Shown: piece by piece, positions 5,903-8,114 of the stretch
Numbering within the stretch: the stretch's first letter is position 1
How the letters are laid out: each line of letters begins with the position of its first letter
The notes under the pieces: model-generated
What the model was told of the DNA's origin: nothing
Database searches by the model: none
The model's input: only the letters and a program-made list of their open reading frames with translations
Translations under genes and position numbers: made by a program
Assembly (NCBI GenBank): GCA_030446945.1
Contig: JAUJMI010000048.1
Location: 5,206-13,319, forward strand
Direction: 5' to 3'
Length of the DNA stretch: 8,114 nucleotides
Source: Longimicrobium sp.
GTDB lineage: Bacteria; Gemmatimonadota; Gemmatimonadetes; Longimicrobiales; Longimicrobiaceae

Positions 5903-6041
5903 GGGGTGGTGTTCGGGTACACCACTCCTGACACGATCGTTGTGCCGTGTGCCACGCTGCGGGGTGAATCCGCCGGAGGAGTGTCCGGCTTTGGGACGCC
6001 TGAATCCCAAAGGCGGGCGAAGCGGCGCGGAGCCGATTCGC
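5903..6041 (+). ncRNA. Candidate structured RNA: run of adjacent hairpins
   Basis: Five hairpins follow one another. H1: ten pairs at 5903-5912 with 5919-5928, loop TCGGGT. H1b: ACACG/CGTGT (5931-5935 with 5946-5950). H2: GCCGGA/TCCGGC (5972-5977 with 5984-5989). H3, directly abutting H2: TTTGGGA/TCCCAAA (5990-5996 with 6005-6011). H4: GCGAA-G-CGGC with GCCG-A-TTCGC (6017-6026 with 6032-6041). H1 has one G-T pair and H4 one G/A mismatch; these become C/A and C/T on the other strand, so plus-strand RNA folds slightly better. About 75 bases downstream comes a Shine-Dalgarno-like site and two small ORFs. It could be a leader RNA, an sRNA, or repeat debris; no known riboswitch class was recognised. 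It could also be the 5' leader of the minus-strand gene. Confidence 0.35.
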
Positions 6042-6100
6042 TATCTGGTTTCCCTGCAATGGATTACCACGTGCGCCCAAAGGTCCGATCCTCGCCTTAA

Positions 6101-6134
6101 AAGGAGCCCGAACCGGATGGACCCTAATCCTTAA
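6101..6134 (+). promoter_or_regulatory. AAGGAG ribosome site and five-codon mini-ORF
   Basis: AAGGAG at 6101-6106 is the best Shine-Dalgarno match in this gap. Ten bases on is an ATG (6117) that opens the mini-ORF MDPNP ending in TAA at 6132-6134. It may be a leader peptide ahead of the 39-codon ORF at 6152, or a chance arrangement. Confidence 0.25.
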
Positions 6135-6151
6135 CCCATACGAGGCCCGCC

Positions 6152-6271
6152 ATGCTGCAGATCATCATCAACCTCCCGCTGATCAACGCATTCGTCGCGC
6201 CCCGCGGCGTCGTTCCCGGTCTTGCCGGCTGGCGTCGCGACGGCTTCAACGGGTATCCGCGTGCGGTCTGA
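6152..6271 (+). CDS. Possible 39-aa small protein
   Basis: A short ORF starting MLQIIINLPLINAFVA and ending GWRRDGFNGYPRAV. GAGG at 6142-6145 sits six bases before the ATG, good Shine-Dalgarno spacing, and 32 of 39 codons end in G or C, like the real genes nearby. The first half is hydrophobic; the second is basic with Gly, Arg and aromatic residues. The composition could suit a small membrane-associated or secreted peptide, but no family or cleavage motif was recognised. It ends 18 bases before the convergent PAP2 gene. It may be a real small gene behind the structured region at 5903-6041, or chance. Confidence 0.4.
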   Translation: MLQIIINLPLINAFVAPRGVVPGLAGWRRDGFNGYPRAV

Positions 6272-6289
6272 AACAGCAGGGTTGCATTT

Positions 6290-6964
6290 CTACGTTCCGC
6301 GTGCCGCTTCGTAGCCCGCCAGGCACCCCGCCGAGAGCGCGATCCCGCCCAGGTACCCGCCGGCGACGTCGGAGGCCCAGTGCTTCTCCTCCAGCACGCG
6401 CGCGCCGGACATCACCAGCGGCACGGTGAGGGCGAGCGGAAAAGTGAGGGCGGGGCTCGCCAGTCCCTCGCGCGCCAGCACGTACGCCGCCGCCAGGGAG
6501 ACGGCGCCGGGGCCGAACGCATGGCCGCTGGGGAAGACCGGGCGGTCGGGAGGATGGCCGGGAGGCGGAGGCGGCTGGGGGAGCCAGCGGTCGAAGGCCG
6601 GGTTGAGCCCCCGCGCCGCGGCGGCCGCCAGTAGCATCGCGCCCACGCCGGCGCCGCGCGAGCGGAGCGCCCCCGGCTCGCGCGCACCGGGCGCAGCCAG
6701 CAGGACGGCCGAGGCGCACAGCGCCGCGGGCACGTACATCCGCTTCTTCCCCGCGGGAGCGATGGTGGCCGCGGCCTGCCGCACCGGGCTGTCCTCCGGG
6801 ACGGCGGTGGCCTCGTGCAGCGCCTCGTCGGCCTCCGCGGTCTCGCGCCGCGCCACGGCCGCGGCGAGCCGCCCGAACCCCGCCCCCGCCGCCAGCGCCA
6901 CCCCCGCCAGGGTGAGCGCACGCCTGCGGCCGGACGTTCCGTTTGACGAATCGAGTCTGTTCAT
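6290..6964 (-). CDS. PAP2-superfamily membrane phosphatase
   Basis: 224 aa from the ATG at 6964; the frame runs on upstream but overlaps the next gene. Active-site motifs of type-2 phosphatidic acid phosphatases are present: RPVFPSGHA (141-149, motif 2 PSGH) and ARVLEEKHWASD (188-199, motif 3 as R-x5-H-x3-D with Ala instead of the first Ser). Motif 1 (K-x6-RP) keeps only RP at 141-142; the expected Lys position is Pro in a PPPPPGHPP run. Hydrophobic segments near 15-35, 76-92, 105-118, 152-164, 172-187 and 202-218 fit a multi-pass membrane protein. The family removes phosphate from lipids such as phosphatidate or undecaprenyl pyrophosphate; the substrate here is unknown. It starts 58 bp after the DUF1279 gene, same strand, likely one transcript. 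Confidence 0.85.
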   Translation of the reverse strand: MNRLDSSNGTSGRRRALTLAGVALAAGAGFGRLAAAVARRETAEADEALHEATAVPEDSPVRQAAATIAPAGKKRMYVPAALCASAVLLAAPGAREPGALRSRGAGVGAMLLAAAAARGLNPAFDRWLPQPPPPPGHPPDRPVFPSGHAFGPGAVSLAAAYVLAREGLASPALTFPLALTVPLVMSGARVLEEKHWASDVAGGYLGGIALSAGCLAGYEAARGT

Positions 6965-7022
6965 GCGGGCCCGCAAAGCCAGATCCGTACCGCAGGCCCC
7001 ACGGCCCTGGAACAGCCCCGCC

Positions 7023-7325
7023 TCAGCCCCGGTCCTCGGGAAGCGCCGGGTCCACCTGCCGGCCACGCCCGCGCGTGATCCGCTCGTGCACCTTTGCCAC
7101 CAGCGGCGTGAGCACGACGGTGACAGCGATGCGGAGCGGCTGCGTGAGCTTGGTGGCCAGGTAGGCCGCGGCGAGCGTCCCCGCGTTCCCGGCCACCCCC
7201 GCCGGCCGCCACCCCATCCGGATCGCCAGCCAGCTTCCCACCAGGGTGGCCACGAAGACGACGAGGTACACCGCGATCGCCACGCGTCCGTACTCCGCGA
7301 GGAGCTGCTTGAAGTTGATTCGCAT
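7023..7325 (-). CDS. DUF1279/FAM210-like small membrane protein
   Basis: 100 aa. It begins MRINFKQLLAEYGRVAIAVY, in which YGRVAIAVYLVVF is the start of the first helix (about 12-35) typical of DUF1279 (FAM210A/B-like). The second half carries AGTLAAAYLATKLTQPLRIAVTVVLTPLVAK, beginning near 48, which matches the conserved AYxxxKxxxPxRixxTxxxTP core with a second membrane segment. A charged tail, RGRGRQVDPALPEDRG, follows. In eukaryotes FAM210 proteins are mitochondrial; the bacterial role is unknown. GGAGG lies right before the ATG, with tight spacing. The PAP2 gene follows 58 bp downstream. The upstream region is shared with the divergent UbiB-type gene. Confidence 0.82.
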   Translation of the reverse strand: MRINFKQLLAEYGRVAIAVYLVVFVATLVGSWLAIRMGWRPAGVAGNAGTLAAAYLATKLTQPLRIAVTVVLTPLVAKVHERITRGRGRQVDPALPEDRG

Positions 7326-7544
7326 CCCTCCATCCTAACCGCCTGACGCGCCCGCCGTCCAGTCGAGCTCTTCTCGTCTTCCTCTGTGCCTCTGTGAGCC
7401 AAGCGGTCGCGGTCCCTCCTCCGTGCCTCCGCGTCTCCGCGTGAGACCCCGCCGCTCCTAACCGAGCATGCTTTCTGCTCTTGCGCGCGTAGACCCTTCC
7501 CGCGGGCGCTCCTGCGCTCCGGCCACACTCGGCGACGCAGAGGC
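7326..7544. other. Divergent intergenic region with repeat-family sequence
   Basis: No gene is seen in these 219 bp between the DUF1279 gene (minus) and the UbiB-type gene (plus). It holds TTCCTCTGTGCCTCTGTGAG (7379-7398), which looks like a diverged relative of the repeat that follows at 7419. No convincing -35/-10 pair was identified for either gene. Confidence 0.55.
7419..7448 (+). repeat. Dispersed intergenic repeat, copy 2
   Basis: CTCCGTGCCTCCGCG followed by TCTCCGCGTGAGACC matches 4426-4455 at 28 of 30 positions in the same orientation. Unlike copy 1, the left hairpin arm is missing; a degenerate related sequence lies at 7379-7398. Confidence 0.8.
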
Positions 7545-8114
7545 ATGGGGATCTCGCTCAATCCGAAGCACCTGAAGCTCTACGCCGAGCTCGCGAAGCT
7601 GTTCGTCAAGTACGGCCGCAGCGACATCGTGAACACCGCCGGGCTGGACGCGGTGATAGAAGAGCCCACCGCGGCCGAAACCGCCGCGGCGGCGCCGGAA
7701 GCGGAGGCGCTCGCCGCGGACCTGGAGCGGATGGGGCCCACCTTTGTGAAGCTGGGCCAGCTCCTCTCCACGCGCCCTGACGTGGTGCCCGAGGCGTACA
7801 TCGACGCGCTCTCCCGTCTGCAGGACAAGCTGGAGGCGTTCCCGTACCAGGAAGTGGAGCGCATCGTACAGGAAGAGCTGGGGCAGACGATCGGCGAGGC
7901 GTACGCGGAGTTCAACCCGAAGCCGATGGCGGCGGCGTCGCTGGGCCAGGTGCACCAGGCGACGCTGCACGATGGGCGCCGGGTGGTGGTCAAGGTGCAG
8001 CGTCCCGGCGTGCGGCAGCGCATCACCGACGACCTGGACGCGCTGGAAGAGGTCGCCGCGATGGCGGAGCGGCGCACCGAGGTGGGGCAGCGCTACGGGG
8101 TGCTGGGGCTGATC
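7545..8114 (+). CDS. UbiB/ABC1/AarF-family atypical kinase (5' part)
   Basis: 190 codons from the ATG at 7545; the gene runs off the right edge, so roughly the N-terminal third to half is visible. Family hallmarks are in order: the KxGQ motif in GPTFVKLGQLLSTRPDVVP (64-82), the alanine-rich nucleotide loop AAASLGQVH (129-137) that replaces the usual kinase glycine loop, and VVVKVQRPGV (147-156) with the candidate ATP lysine K150. The catalytic Asp and metal-binding motifs lie beyond the window. The family is needed for ubiquinone or other isoprenoid lipid metabolism in characterised bacteria and has ATPase activity; the exact role here is unknown. AGAGG lies one base before the ATG, unusually close, but the N-terminus MGISLNPKHLKLYAELAKLF is family-like. 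It is divergent from the DUF1279 and PAP2 genes. Confidence 0.92.
   Translation, partial: MGISLNPKHLKLYAELAKLFVKYGRSDIVNTAGLDAVIEEPTAAETAAAAPEAEALAADLERMGPTFVKLGQLLSTRPDVVPEAYIDALSRLQDKLEAFPYQEVERIVQEELGQTIGEAYAEFNPKPMAAASLGQVHQATLHDGRRVVVKVQRPGVRQRITDDLDALEEVAAMAERRTEVGQRYGVLGLI

Noticed and set aside
5951..6016. Cobalamin-type riboswitch
   Set aside because: GGGGTGAATCCGCC faintly recalls a cobalamin core, but the conserved B12-box and surrounding arrangement are missing and no B12-related gene follows.
5697..6080. 132-residue N-terminal extension of the NamZ-like protein
   Set aside because: A lipoprotein signal starts at 5684, and family members have no such extension. The upstream part is not protein-like except for the short LTD-like stretch reported separately.
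5870..6134. 76- to 82-codon plus-strand frames across the hairpin region
   Set aside because: They run through all stems, show no domain, and two such frames overlap, as expected for chance open frames at high GC.

Overview
The window is high-GC bacterial DNA with strong G/C bias at third codon positions, packed mostly with short genes. The gene content (a DACNV-type nucleotide-cyclase-like protein, a NamZ-family lipoprotein, a UbiB/ABC1 kinase, several small secreted or membrane proteins of unknown function) and the style of the intergenic repeats suggest a free-living Gram-negative such as Gemmatimonadota (Longimicrobium-like). That assignment is an inference from style, not proven by a marker gene.

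Layout. Positions 1-1142 (minus) hold most of a gene for a DACNV sensor domain followed by a DisA_N/DAC-like nucleotidyl-cyclase domain; its 3' end lies outside the window. Divergent from it is a two-gene plus-strand unit, an MmcQ/YjbR protein (1287-1658) and a YdeI/OmpD-associated protein (1672-2256). Then come 400 bp without a gene, filled by G-rich 13-bp tandem repeats, 11-12-bp CGAATCA repeats, twin TGAA-loop hairpins and a perfect 16-bp palindrome. Two plus-strand genes of unknown function follow (a secreted glycine-rich protein at 2659-3147, a small two-helix membrane protein at 3465-3749), separated by a decayed-looking dispersed repeat. On the minus strand lie an unrecognised 155-aa protein (3916-4383) and a NamZ/DUF1343 lipoprotein predicted to act on peptidoglycan fragments (4458-5684).

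The stretch 5685-6289 is the least ordinary part. It contains a possible 5' remnant of a secreted lamin-tail-domain protein (minus), a run of four or five adjacent hairpins (5903-6041), and then a Shine-Dalgarno-like site with a 5-codon ORF and a 39-codon ORF on the plus strand. This may be a structured leader RNA with small ORFs. The right end has a minus-strand pair, a DUF1279/FAM210-like membrane protein (7023-7325) and a PAP2-type phosphatase (6290-6964), and divergently the 5' part of a UbiB/ABC1 kinase gene (7545 to the window end).

The genes do not form one pathway. Shared themes are the envelope (NamZ, PAP2 phosphatase, DUF1279, small membrane proteins) and possible nucleotide second-messenger signalling (DACNV-DAC). 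No rRNA, tRNA, CRISPR array, transposase or phage gene was seen.
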